From contig NZ_PJIQ01000005.1 in the NCBI RefSeq assembly GCF_002929745.1, forward strand, positions 224,210-288,209: a stretch of 64,000 nt of DNA. The letters run 5' to 3'. This document shows, piece after piece, positions 25,426 to 35,138 of the stretch (its first letter is position 1; each line of letters starts with the position of its first letter). Origin of the DNA: Arthrobacter sp. B1805 (GTDB lineage Bacteria > Actinomycetota > Actinomycetes > Actinomycetales > Micrococcaceae). The notes beneath the pieces are model-generated. The model saw only the letters and a program-made list of their open reading frames with translations. It had not been told where the DNA came from and searched no databases. Both the position numbers and the translations under genes were made by a program.

Positions 25426-26829
25426 TCAGCCGGTCTTGAGGTTCAGCAGCGCGTTCTCGACCACCTCGGTCAGGGCCGGGTGGATCCAGTACTGACCCCG
25501 CGCCATCGTATGGGCATCGAGCCCGAAGGACATCGCCTGGATGACGGGCTGGATGATCATCGATGCCTCATGACCGATGATGTGCGCGCCGAGGATCCGT
25601 CCGCTCGCCTGCTCCGCGATGAGCTTCACAAATCCCTGGGTGTCCTCCATGGCCCAGCCGTACGCCGTCGAGCCGTAGTGCTGCACCGCCGTGACGATCG
25701 CGGTGTCGGTAGCCTCCGCGTGTCCGAGTGCCTGCTCCTCGGTCATGCCGACGGAGGCGACCTGCGGGTGTGAGAAGACCGCGGACGGCACGAAGCGATG
25801 GTCACTCGCCCGCAAGTCCTGCGGATGCAGCAGATTGTGGGCGACGACCTTTGCCTCGTGATTCGCCACGTGCTTGAGCTGGTACCCGCTACTCGCGTCG
25901 CCGAGCGACCACAGTCCGTCCACGGGCTTCCCGCTGCGGAGGACCCGCTGGTACTCGTCGACGACGAGGCGCCCGTCGTCGTGCAGGTCGAGTCCGGCGT
26001 CCGCCGCTCCCAGCCTGTCGGTGTTCGGAACCCGACCGACGGCGACCAGGACCATGTCGACCTCGAGAGGGGTCGGACCCGCCGGTCCGTTCAGGCTGGC
26101 GGTCACGCTTCCGTCGTCGTTCGCGGCGATCCCGGTGACGTCGGTGTCCAGTCGAAGATCCCATTGCTCCGCCGCCTGCTCCGAGAAGGCTTCGGACACC
26201 GTGTGGTCGAGGTGGCGCAGCATGGCGCCGGAGCGGACCGCGATGGTCACGCTGGTACCGAAGGCGGCGAAGACATGGGCGAACTCCGCCGCGATGTAAC
26301 CTCCTCCGACGATCAGCAGTCTCCTCGGACGCTGATCGACGCGCATGATGGTGTCCGAGGTGTGGACCTGGGGCAGGGATATCCCGGGAATGTCCGGCAG
26401 GACGGCTCGGGACCCGGTCGCGATCACCAGCTGGTCGGCCGTGATCAGATCGCCGACCGGTGTCTGGAAGGACCTCTCCCCCGTCAGCCGGACGTAGTCC
26501 TCGATCAAGGTGACGTTCTCGAGCTCGTCGGCACGGTACGCGCGTCCACCGCTCGATATCGCGTCGATGCGCGTGAAGATGCGGTCACGGATATCCCGCC
26601 ACCGCACACCGTCGAGGGAGAGATCGACGCCGAGCCGCGACGAGTCTGCCGGTGCCGATGCCAGGAGCGCCGGGTAGACGTACATCTTCGTCGGGATGCA
26701 GCCGACGTTCAGGCACGTCCCACCGAAGGTTCCGCCATCGACGAGCACGACCTTCCGGTCATCCCACTCGGGTGTAATGAGCGTGTTGCCGGAGCCGGAG
26801 CCGATGATGGCGAGGTCGTAGTGGGTCAC
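25426..26829 (-). CDS. mtr: Mycothione reductase (FAD/NADPH disulfide oxidoreductase)
   Basis: The enzyme reduces mycothione to mycothiol, the actinobacterial counterpart of glutathione. The 467-residue protein has the FAD-binding DLAIIGSGSGN at the N-terminus, the redox-active disulfide GGTCLNVGCIPTK (about residues 36-48), the NAD(P)-binding LLIVGGGYIAAEFAH, the second FAD motif GLWSLGDASSGYQLKHVANHEA, and the C-terminal HPALTEVVENAL with the active-site histidine region. The short, direct N-terminus and HPALTEV favour mycothione reductase over lipoamide dehydrogenase. The GTG at 26829 lacks a ribosome binding site and has TAGACT 7 bases upstream. Confidence 0.9.
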   Translation of the reverse strand: MTHYDLAIIGSGSGNTLITPEWDDRKVVLVDGGTFGGTCLNVGCIPTKMYVYPALLASAPADSSRLGVDLSLDGVRWRDIRDRIFTRIDAISSGGRAYRADELENVTLIEDYVRLTGERSFQTPVGDLITADQLVIATGSRAVLPDIPGISLPQVHTSDTIMRVDQRPRRLLIVGGGYIAAEFAHVFAAFGTSVTIAVRSGAMLRHLDHTVSEAFSEQAAEQWDLRLDTDVTGIAANDDGSVTASLNGPAGPTPLEVDMVLVAVGRVPNTDRLGAADAGLDLHDDGRLVVDEYQRVLRSGKPVDGLWSLGDASSGYQLKHVANHEAKVVAHNLLHPQDLRASDHRFVPSAVFSHPQVASVGMTEEQALGHAEATDTAIVTAVQHYGSTAYGWAMEDTQGFVKLIAEQASGRILGAHIIGHEASMIIQPVIQAMSFGLDAHTMARGQYWIHPALTEVVENALLNLKTG

Positions 26830-26836
26830 AGGACGC

Positions 26837-26842
26837 AGTCTA
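26837..26842 (-). promoter_or_regulatory. mtr: Putative leaderless -10 box of mtr
   Basis: TAGACT on the minus strand ends 7 bases before the GTG start. The upstream MinD-like gene stops only 7 bases further on, so the promoter would overlap the end of that gene. Confidence 0.4.
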
Positions 26843-26849
26843 GCCGCGG

Positions 26850-28373
26850 TCAGGACGCGAGCTGGTCCACCAGAAGCGCCGCCAGTTCGGTCACCGCCCG
26901 CCTGGTTGTGGGGCGTAGTTTGGCCAGATCGATGCGCGAGCCCTCCGCCAGATGACGGTCGTAGGGGATCCGGACGACGGTGGAGACACGCGAGCGGAAG
27001 TGCTGCTCGATCTGGGCGATGTCGACCTGTGTCCCGTTGCCCGAGGACAGGTTGATCACGACGATCGCCTTCGCCAGCAGGTCCTGCCGACCATGCGCCT
27101 CGAGCCAGCTGAGCGTCTCGGAGGCAAGCCTCGCCTCGTCGACGCTTCCACCCGAGACCAGCACCACGGAGTCCGCCTTCTCCAGCGTGCCCTTCATGAC
27201 GGAGTGCACCATGCCGGTCCCGGAGTCGGTCAGGACGATGGAGTAGTAGCGGCTCAGGACGTCCGTCACGGCGCGGTAGTCGGAATCGTCGAAAGCCTGT
27301 GCCACGGCCGGGTCGGTGTCCGATGCGAGCACATGGAGCCGGGAGCCGTCGCGGGTGACGTAGCCCGCCAGCTGGGCGAACGATTCGATCGTGTAGCGAT
27401 TCTGCACGAGCTGGCGGGCTGTGTAGTCGGCACGGCCCGGCGAGCGGTCCGACAGCGTGCCGCGGTCGGGGTTCGCATCCATCGCGATGATGCGGTCCTC
27501 GCGAAGATCGGCGAGTGCCATACCAAGGAGCGTCGTCACGGTCGTCTTGCCGACACCACCCTTGCGGGACAGGACGGGAACATAGCGCGTCCGGCCGCCG
27601 AGCCTGACGGAGATGCGGTGCTCGAGCGCACGCTGCACGCGCACGGCGTCGGAATCCCCGACATTGACGCGGCCGAACGTGATGGCGTGGAGCCACCTCC
27701 GCCAGCCGGCAACCGGAGGCTTGTCGGCTGCGACGAGCAGCCGATCGGCCGTGAGCGCCGACGCGGGCTCCGGTCCGACCTCTTTCTCCCGCCGGGCGCT
27801 GCGTTCCGTCACCGGCTTTCCCTGCGCAACCGCTCCGTCCGTCAGGACCACGGCGTCGGTCGAGGAAACGGTGCCTCCCGGCACAGCTGCCTGCTGCGAG
27901 GCGGCGACCCGGCGGTCGTCACCTGCAGCGGTCGCAGCGGTCGCAGCGGTCGAAGCGGACGGAGCGGTCGAAGCGGACGGAGCGGTCGGTGCGGACGGCG
28001 GGAAGGCCGGAACGGTGAGGGCCGGTCCCTGCAGGATGGCTGGGGGGACGGTCGTGACCGGCACAGCGAAGGCGTCCAGGTGGAAAGCGACATTGTCAGC
28101 AGAACCGGCTGCGTCCTTCGGTGACGACTCATGGGTGGGCTCACTGCTGTCCCTGCTGTCCCTGCTGTCCCTGAAGGCAGGATCGGCTGCACCTGCCGCG
28201 CCGTCATCGACGGTTCCGTTCCCACCCGTGGCTTCGCGTGGTTCCCCATCCCTCCCCTGGTTCGGGGCGGGCTCGATGAAGGGGACGCCCGGCACGATCG
28301 GCACGCCGTGCGTCGGATTCCCCGTCGTGCCGTCGGTGCCGCCGTTCAGGGGCTCATTCGGGTCGCTTGCCAT
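26850..28373 (-). CDS. MinD/ParA-like ATPase with a long disordered N-terminus (EspI-like)
   Basis: The C-terminal half (from about residue 262) is a deviant Walker-type ATPase: the loop RKGGVGKTTVTTLLG (P-loop 271-279), Walker B-like IIAMDANPDRGTL and ADSVVLVSGGSVDEARLA. The DANPDxGTL form and the Pro/Ala-rich first half (residues 1-220) resemble EspI and related ATPases linked to type VII secretion in Actinobacteria. No ESX genes (WXG100, EccC) are in the window, so the role is open; chromosome or envelope positioning is another option. The disordered part includes SRD and SAST/ATAA repeats encoded by 9-bp DNA repeats near 27925-28000 and 28147-28173. The ATG follows GAGGAA. Confidence 0.78.
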   Translation of the reverse strand: MASDPNEPLNGGTDGTTGNPTHGVPIVPGVPFIEPAPNQGRDGEPREATGGNGTVDDGAAGAADPAFRDSRDSRDSSEPTHESSPKDAAGSADNVAFHLDAFAVPVTTVPPAILQGPALTVPAFPPSAPTAPSASTAPSASTAATAATAAGDDRRVAASQQAAVPGGTVSSTDAVVLTDGAVAQGKPVTERSARREKEVGPEPASALTADRLLVAADKPPVAGWRRWLHAITFGRVNVGDSDAVRVQRALEHRISVRLGGRTRYVPVLSRKGGVGKTTVTTLLGMALADLREDRIIAMDANPDRGTLSDRSPGRADYTARQLVQNRYTIESFAQLAGYVTRDGSRLHVLASDTDPAVAQAFDDSDYRAVTDVLSRYYSIVLTDSGTGMVHSVMKGTLEKADSVVLVSGGSVDEARLASETLSWLEAHGRQDLLAKAIVVINLSSGNGTQVDIAQIEQHFRSRVSTVVRIPYDRHLAEGSRIDLAKLRPTTRRAVTELAALLVDQLAS

Positions 28374-28489
28374 GGTTCCTCACACATCGTCGGCCGGGCC
28401 GCTCCGTCGATCGGACCGGAGCGGCCGCACTGATTCCAGCGCCCCACTCTAGCGTGCCGGCCCCTGCCCGCAGGAAGGCCCGGTCCACC

Positions 28490-31400
28490 TCACGCGGGGG
28501 CCACCACCAGGAGGAGATCACCGCCCTGCGCGGGTCCGGCGCCGTCGAGCGCAACGCGTTGTACCGTGCCGCTGATGGGACTGGTGATGTTGGCTTCCAT
28601 CTTCATCGCTTCGATGGTGGCGACGGTGTCGCCGGCGTTGACGGCCTGCCCCTCGGTGACGGTGATGGTCACCGATCCGGCGAAAGGCGCGGGGACATGG
28701 CCCGGATTGCCGGGATCAGCCTTCTCTGCCACCTCGACGTCGCTGGCGATGCTCCGGTCACGGACACTGACGGGCCTCATCTGGCCGTTGAGCGTGCACA
28801 TCACAGTGCGCATGCCCTTCTCGTCAGGTTCGGACACCGCTTCCAGGGTCGCGATGAGCCGCACGCCCTTCTCCAGCTCGATGACGTGCTCGATCCCGGG
28901 CTGCAGGCCGTAGAGGTAGTCAGCCGTACTGAGCAGGGACACGTCACCGTAGGTGTCGCGCGTTGCCGTGAACTCCTTCGTCGGCCCGGCGAACAGCAGG
29001 GTATTGAGCGCAGTGCGGCGCTCCGAGGAGGTGCCTGCGAGCTTCGCCTCGTCGTCGTCGGACAGCTCGGCGTCGCGGGGTTTGAGTTCCCGTCCCTGCA
29101 GGGCCTTCGTCCGGAAGGGCTCGGGCCAGCCACCCGGAGGGTTGCCCAGATCCCCGTTCAGGAACCCGATGACGGAGTCGGGGATGTCATAGTCCTGGGG
29201 ATTCTGCTCGAACTCCGCCGGGTCGGCGTTCCTGCCGACCAGGGCCAGAGCGAGGTCGCCGACGACCTTCGACGATGGAGTGACCTTGACGAGCCTGCCC
29301 AGGATCCCGTCGGCCGCGGTGTACATGTCCTCGATGGCCTCGAAGCGTTCCCCCAGGCCCAGGGCGATGGCCTGCTGCTTGAGGTTGGACAGCTGCCCGC
29401 CCGGGATCTCGTGCCGGTACACGCGGCCGGTGGGGCCGGGAAGCCCTGACTCGAAGGGCGCGTACATGCGCCGCACTGCTTCCCAGTAGGGTTCGAGCGC
29501 GCACACGTTTCCGAGATCCAGTCCCGTGTCCCTCGGAGTATGGGCCAGGGCGGCAACCAGGGCTGACGCCGAGGGCTGGCTCGTCGTGCCTGCCAGGGGT
29601 GCGCTGGCGACGTCGACGGCATCCACGCCGGCGTCGACCGCTGCCAGCAGCGTGGCCAACTGACCACCGGCGGTGTCGTGGGTGTGCAGATGCACCGGCA
29701 GGTCGAACCGTTCGCGCAGGGCGGAGACGAGTTTCGCGGCCGCGGCCGGACGGAGGAGCCCTGCCATGTCCTTGATCGCGAGGATGTGCGCGCCCGCGTC
29801 GACGATGCGCTGCGCCAGCTCCAGGTAGTAGTTCAGGGTGTAGAGGTCCTCCGCGGGATCGAGCATGTCCGCCGTGTAGCAGAGCGCTACTTCGGCGACC
29901 GCGGTCCCGGTGTCTCGGACCGCCCGGATTGCCGGCTCCATCTGGGACACGTCGTTGAGCGCGTCGAAGATCCGGAAGATGTCGATCCCCGACGAGGCCG
30001 CCTCCTGCACGAAAGCGGCGGTGACCGCTTCCGGGTACGGGGTGTAGCCGACGGTGTTCCTTCCTCGCAGCAGCATCTGCAGGCAGATGTTCGGCACCTC
30101 GCGGCGCAGCGCGTCGAGGCGCTCCCACGGATCCTCGCCCAGGAAACGGAGCGCGACATCGTACGTCGCTCCACCCCATGCCTCGACCGACAACAGCTCC
30201 GGCGTCAGTCGTGACACCGAAGCACCGGCCGCCACGAGATCCGACGTCCGCACACGGGTCGCCAGCAGCGACTGGTGGGCGTCCCGGAAGGTCGTGTCCG
30301 TGACCGCGACCGCTGTCTGCTCCCGCAGATGACGCGCGAAGCCCTCCGGCCCGAGCTCCTGCAGACGCTGGCGGCTCCCCGACACCGGCGCGGGGACCTT
30401 CGGCCCGGCATCGCGGTCAGCGTGTTCGGTAGGCAGGGCGGGCAGTTTCTGGCGGGGGTCCAGGTGCGCCGGCCGTGCACCGTTGGGCTGGTTCACGGTG
30501 ACATCGGCGAGCCAGGTCAGCAGCTTGGTGCCCCGGTCCGCCGGAACCCTGGCGGTGAGCAGCTCGGGACGTTCATCGATGAACGACGTCGCCACATTGC
30601 CCGCGATGAAATCCGGGTCATCCAGGACAGCCTGCAGGAAGGAGATGTTCGTTGACACACCGCGGACCCGGAACTCCGCCAGGGCGCGCCTGGCCCGGGT
30701 CACGGCCGACGGGTAGTCCCGGCCACGGCAGGTGAGCTTGACGAGCATCGAGTCGAAGTGCGGGCTGATCTCCGCCCCCGCGTACACCGTGCCGCCGTCC
30801 AGTCGCACTCCGGCACCCCCGGCGGAGCGGTACGCGGAGATCCTCCCGACATCGGGCCGGAAGCCGTTGGCCGGGTCCTCCGTGGTGATCCGCGACTGCA
30901 GGGCGGCGCCGCGCAGGGTCACCGTGTCCTGCGACAGACCGAGGTCCTCGAGCGTCTCGCCCGCGGCGATGCGCAGCTGGGACTGCACCAGGTCGACGTC
31001 GGTCACCTCCTCGGTGACGGTGTGCTCCACCTGGATGCGCGGGTTCATCTCGATGAAGACATGCTGTCCCGCCCGCTCCCCGACCGTGTCCACCAGGAAC
31101 TCCACCGTTCCTGCGTTCACGTACCCGAGGGCCGTCGCGAACTTCACCGCATCCCTGTGCAGCGCCTGGCGGATCCCCTCGTCCAGGTTCGGGGCAGGAG
31201 CGATCTCGATGACCTTCTGGTGGCGGCGCTGCAGGGAGCAGTCCCGCTCGAACAGGTGCATCACATTCCCCTGCGCGTCCGCGAGGATCTGCACCTCGAT
31301 ATGCCGTGGCCGCAGCACCGCCTGCTCCAGGAACATCGTCGGATCCCCGAACGCCGACTGCGCCTCCCGCATCGCCGACTCCAGGGCCTCCGGCAACGCC

Positions 31401-31924
31401 TCACGCGTGTCGACCCGCCGCATCCCGCGGCCACCGCCACCCGCCACGGCCTTCGCGAACACCGGGAACCCGATCTCGTCCGCCGCCGCGATCAGCTCGG
31501 CCACGTCCGCGCTCGGACGTGACGACGCCAATACCGGTATGCCCGCAGCCCGAGCAGCATCCAATGCCTTGACCTTGTTCCCCGCGAGCTCCAGCACATC
31601 CGCGGGCGGGCCCACGAACGTGATTCCGGCGTCCGCCGCGGCCCGGGCCAGGCCCGGGTTCTCCGACAGGAACCCGTACCCCGGATAGATCGCATCACAC
31701 CCGGCCTCCGTGGCGACACGGATGATCTCGTCGATATCCAGATACGCCCTGACCGGGTGGCCCTCCTCGCCGATCAGGTATGCCTCGTCCGCTTTCTGCC
31801 GATGGATCGAGTTGCGGTCCTCGTGCGGAAAGACAGCGACCGTCTTCGCGCCCACCTCATGCCCGGCCCGAAAAGCGCGGATGGCGATCTCGCCACGGTT
31901 AGCTACCAGAATCTTCGAGAACAT
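28490..31924 (-). CDS. pyc: Pyruvate carboxylase
   Basis: This biotin enzyme carboxylates pyruvate to oxaloacetate and refills the citric acid cycle. The 1144-residue single chain carries all parts in order: biotin carboxylase (MFSKILVANRGEIAIR at the start, GGGGRGMR ATP loop, IEMNPRIQVEHTVTEE), carboxyltransferase (about 535-830, with VTDTTFRDAHQSLLATRVR and the metal-binding HLHTHDT), the conserved PYC domain, and the biotinyl domain with EAMKMEA (biotin lysine K1108). The ATG follows CAGGAG. Oxaloacetate from this enzyme would also feed PrpC of the methylcitrate cycle encoded elsewhere in the window. Confidence 0.98.
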   Translation of the reverse strand: MFSKILVANRGEIAIRAFRAGHEVGAKTVAVFPHEDRNSIHRQKADEAYLIGEEGHPVRAYLDIDEIIRVATEAGCDAIYPGYGFLSENPGLARAAADAGITFVGPPADVLELAGNKVKALDAARAAGIPVLASSRPSADVAELIAAADEIGFPVFAKAVAGGGGRGMRRVDTREALPEALESAMREAQSAFGDPTMFLEQAVLRPRHIEVQILADAQGNVMHLFERDCSLQRRHQKVIEIAPAPNLDEGIRQALHRDAVKFATALGYVNAGTVEFLVDTVGERAGQHVFIEMNPRIQVEHTVTEEVTDVDLVQSQLRIAAGETLEDLGLSQDTVTLRGAALQSRITTEDPANGFRPDVGRISAYRSAGGAGVRLDGGTVYAGAEISPHFDSMLVKLTCRGRDYPSAVTRARRALAEFRVRGVSTNISFLQAVLDDPDFIAGNVATSFIDERPELLTARVPADRGTKLLTWLADVTVNQPNGARPAHLDPRQKLPALPTEHADRDAGPKVPAPVSGSRQRLQELGPEGFARHLREQTAVAVTDTTFRDAHQSLLATRVRTSDLVAAGASVSRLTPELLSVEAWGGATYDVALRFLGEDPWERLDALRREVPNICLQMLLRGRNTVGYTPYPEAVTAAFVQEAASSGIDIFRIFDALNDVSQMEPAIRAVRDTGTAVAEVALCYTADMLDPAEDLYTLNYYLELAQRIVDAGAHILAIKDMAGLLRPAAAAKLVSALRERFDLPVHLHTHDTAGGQLATLLAAVDAGVDAVDVASAPLAGTTSQPSASALVAALAHTPRDTGLDLGNVCALEPYWEAVRRMYAPFESGLPGPTGRVYRHEIPGGQLSNLKQQAIALGLGERFEAIEDMYTAADGILGRLVKVTPSSKVVGDLALALVGRNADPAEFEQNPQDYDIPDSVIGFLNGDLGNPPGGWPEPFRTKALQGRELKPRDAELSDDDEAKLAGTSSERRTALNTLLFAGPTKEFTATRDTYGDVSLLSTADYLYGLQPGIEHVIELEKGVRLIATLEAVSEPDEKGMRTVMCTLNGQMRPVSVRDRSIASDVEVAEKADPGNPGHVPAPFAGSVTITVTEGQAVNAGDTVATIEAMKMEANITSPISGTVQRVALDGAGPAQGGDLLLVVAPA

Positions 31925-32167
31925 CGCACTCCTGCATCCTTGCCGGTCGGGTTCTTCACGCTGCGTCGATCCTACCCGCCGGCCATTCCGGGGGCGCGCT
32001 CATTGTCGGGCCGCTGCCGGATCCGTCGGAGGGCGCACCCGGGTGGAGCTGTTGGACGGGGAACCGCGGCGGAACGGGGCGCCGCACCGGATCGCCCTAT
32101 GATGGTCGGGGATCAATATGCGACCCGCCTGCCCGGCGGCGGCTACAGATAGGTATGGGTTTATCAC

Positions 32168-32989
32168 GTGCAGGTAGTGAGCATCAGCAGCCTCAAGGGC
32201 GGCGTGGGGAAGACATCGGTCACTCTGGGGCTCGCCTCGGCAGCATTGGCGGCCGGAATTCCGACGCTGGTGGTCGACCTGGACCCGCACGCTGACGCAA
32301 CCACCGGTCTCGGGGTGCGGCCGTCAGGCCAGATCGACGTCGGACGCCTCCTCAAGAACGCACGTCGCGGCGACCTGGGCGGCAACACGGTTCCCAGCGG
32401 CTGGGTTGCGACCGCGTCCAAGCAGACCACTGCGTCCTCCACCCTCGACGTCGCCATGGGCTCCGCGTACTCGGGCATCTATGACAGGCCGGACCTCGGG
32501 CGTCGGGACCAACGCCGTCTGGCGACGTTGCTCTCCCGCGTCGAGGGCTACAGCCTCGTCCTGGTCGACTGCCCGCCTTCACTCAATGGCCTGACGCGCA
32601 TCGCATGGACCGCGAGCAACAAGGTCCTCCTCGTAGCCGAACCAGGCCTGTTCTCCGTTGCGGGCACGGAGCGCACCATGCGTGCATTGGAGCTCTTCCG
32701 CCAGGAGTTCGCGCCGAATCTGCAGACGGCCGGCATCGTCGCCAACCGTGTGCGCTCCACCTCCAACGAACACTCGTTCCGTCTGAACGAGATGAAGCAG
32801 ATGTTCGGGGAGTTGCTGCTGAGCCCGACGATTCCGGAGCAGGCCAACTGGCAGCAGATCCAGGGCGCCGCCCACTCCGTGCACCACTGGCCGGGCGAGT
32901 CCGCCCAGCAGGCTGCAGGCTACTTCGACGACCTGCTGAAGAGCGTGATGGATTCCGGCAGGATGCGAAGCCGTAGCGCGAGGCGCTAG
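32168..32989 (+). CDS. Orphan ParA-family ATPase
   Basis: The 273-residue protein starts directly with MQVVSISSLKGGVGKTSVTLGLA, the ParA Walker A', followed by LVVDLDPHADATTGLG (Walker A'/B region) and LVLVDCPPSLNGLTRIA. It lacks the N-terminal extension of the chromosomal ParA at 43 kb, and no parB gene or parS-like site is next to it. Its place beside the FtsR/GarA block is seen in other Micrococcaceae (recall, not checked). It probably positions a cellular cargo or aids segregation. The GTG start has no clear ribosome binding site. Confidence 0.85.
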   Translation: MQVVSISSLKGGVGKTSVTLGLASAALAAGIPTLVVDLDPHADATTGLGVRPSGQIDVGRLLKNARRGDLGGNTVPSGWVATASKQTTASSTLDVAMGSAYSGIYDRPDLGRRDQRRLATLLSRVEGYSLVLVDCPPSLNGLTRIAWTASNKVLLVAEPGLFSVAGTERTMRALELFRQEFAPNLQTAGIVANRVRSTSNEHSFRLNEMKQMFGELLLSPTIPEQANWQQIQGAAHSVHHWPGESAQQAAGYFDDLLKSVMDSGRMRSRSARR

Positions 32990-33058
32990 CCACTCCTAGC
33001 TGTGGAGAACCGGTACCTCCGTCACGGGCGCGACGTCTGATCGGCCCGGACGGTTCGG

Positions 33059-33646
<588 letters not shown>

Positions 33647-33865
33647 GTGCTGCCTCCTCGTCGGGTTCCCGGGGAAGTCTGCTGTTCGGGGTGGAACGTC
33701 GGGTGCGCACCTAGGGTGCCCCGAGCCCCCCACACACGCAATGGGAACTGTATGCTTCGACGTTAGGCCGCGCGGGGGTCGAGGTCAAAGATGCAGCACT
33801 CCAAGAATGGGCGTGTCGCCCGTGTCGCACCCCTCGATCCCGGAGTGCGCGGTTGCAGGACCGCC

Positions 33866-34369
33866 TCAGCGCTCGAAGTCCTCGGGCTCGACGTCCGCCA
33901 GGAATTCGCGGAACTGGAGCACCTCTTTCTCTGCGGTCTCCTCGGTGTCGCCCTCCTCGGCGTCCTCGGCGTCCGCGTCCGCGATCTCGACGCCGGCGAC
34001 GGCGAGCACCTCGTCGGCACAATAGATCGGGCAGGGTACGCGGAGCGCCACGGCAAGCGCGTCGGAGGCGCGGGAACTCACCGTCACGCCATCACTGAAC
34101 ACCAGCTGTGCGTGGTACACGGTGTCCTCGACGGAAGTGATGCGCACCTCCGTGATCTCCTTCCCGGCGGCCGCCACGACGTCGACCAGGAGGTCGTGGG
34201 TCATGGGTCTGGGCGGCACGATGCCCTGCTGTACGAAGGCGATCGCGCTGGCCTCGGGCGCTCCGATCCAGATGGGCAGGTGCCTCTCCCCCGCAGTCTC
34301 CCTGAGCAGCACCAACGGCTGGTTCGATGGCAGTTCGATCCGTACGCCTACCACTTCTACTTCGATCAC
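33866..34369 (-). CDS. Bifunctional nuclease (BFN/DUF151) domain protein
   Basis: The 167-residue protein has the BFN domain over residues 1-130: VVGVRIELPSNQPLVLLRE, LPIWIGAPEASAIAFVQQG, and RASDALAVALRVPCPIY. Plant and Thermotoga-type members have been linked to RNase and DNase activity; the bacterial role is not settled. The acidic tail (about residues 132-155, mostly Asp/Glu/Ala) is an actinobacterial addition. It lies 11 bases behind ftsR and is probably cotranscribed with it, as in Rv1828-Rv1829. The GTG start has a poor ribosome binding site, so translation may depend on ftsR. Confidence 0.9.
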   Translation of the reverse strand: MIEVEVVGVRIELPSNQPLVLLRETAGERHLPIWIGAPEASAIAFVQQGIVPPRPMTHDLLVDVVAAAGKEITEVRITSVEDTVYHAQLVFSDGVTVSSRASDALAVALRVPCPIYCADEVLAVAGVEIADADAEDAEEGDTEETAEKEVLQFREFLADVEPEDFER

Positions 34370-34380
34370 GGGAGAGCCGC

Positions 34381-35130
34381 CTAACTGTCCATTCGGGCTA
34401 TGTGGCTGTGCACGAGGGCGCTGTGGAGACCGAGGCAGAGTTCACTGATCTCGCGGGCCGTCTCTGCCGCGCGGGCCTTCGACGCGACATCCTTGCGCGA
34501 TGCCACCGGCGCGACGACGCGTTCGACGAGTCCGAGCTCGCGGTCGGCGGCCGCACGGAACGGCCGCAGGTGGCGCGGCTCTATGCCATGTCCCTCGAGT
34601 TGCACGCACGCCTTGATGATCTTGAGCGCGTGCTCGTCGAACCGGTTGTCGACGGCGGTGATCAGCCCGAAGCTCACGAGGTCGTCGACGAGCCTGCGAG
34701 GCGCTCCTGCCTCCGCGGCCAGCGTCTCCGCCGTCAGTCTGCGCGAGTGCGCATTCAGTTCGAGGGACAACTGGTCCGAGACCACGCGCGGGGACAGCGT
34801 CATGCCCCCGGGCAGCGAATCGGGTCGCTCACCGCGGTCGATCGCGTCGACGTAGTCCTTGATGACCTTCAGGGGGAGGTACTGGTCGCGCTGCAGCGCC
34901 AGGACGAAGCGGAGACGCTCGACGTCGTGCGCTGCGTACTTGCGGTACCCGGCACGCGTGCGCTGCGGCGTGATCAGCCCCTTCTCCTCCAGGAACCGGA
35001 TCTTGGAAGCCGTGACCTGGGGGAACTCCTCGGTCAACTCGCGCAGGACCTCACCGATGGTGAGGACCCCGGCACCGGGGTGGACCGAAGCGATGCCGGC
35101 CGGGCTACGGGCGGGTTGGGAGACAGGCAT
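34381..35130 (-). CDS. ftsR: FtsR, MerR-type regulator (Rv1828-like)
   Basis: The N-terminal MerR winged helix reads LTIGEVLRELTEEFPQVTASKIRFLEEKGLI with the wing RAGYRKYAAHDVERLRFVLALQRDQYLPLKVIK (about residues 23-95). A second helical domain with LVSFGLITAVDNRFDEHALKI (about 140-235) follows, as in Rv1828/FtsR, which in Corynebacterium glutamicum activates ftsZ. The gene lies 8 bases after garA and before the bifunctional nuclease, the usual order. The M at 35130 starts MPVSQPARS. Confidence 0.9.
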   Translation of the reverse strand: MPVSQPARSPAGIASVHPGAGVLTIGEVLRELTEEFPQVTASKIRFLEEKGLITPQRTRAGYRKYAAHDVERLRFVLALQRDQYLPLKVIKDYVDAIDRGERPDSLPGGMTLSPRVVSDQLSLELNAHSRRLTAETLAAEAGAPRRLVDDLVSFGLITAVDNRFDEHALKIIKACVQLEGHGIEPRHLRPFRAAADRELGLVERVVAPVASRKDVASKARAAETAREISELCLGLHSALVHSHIARMDS

Positions 35131-35138
35131 GAACCGGA

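Noticed and set aside
25426..27696. Single 756-codon frame joining mtr with the upstream gene region
   Set aside because: The first 290 residues are an out-of-frame reading of the MinD-like gene; the enzyme starts at the GTG at 26829 just before its FAD motif.
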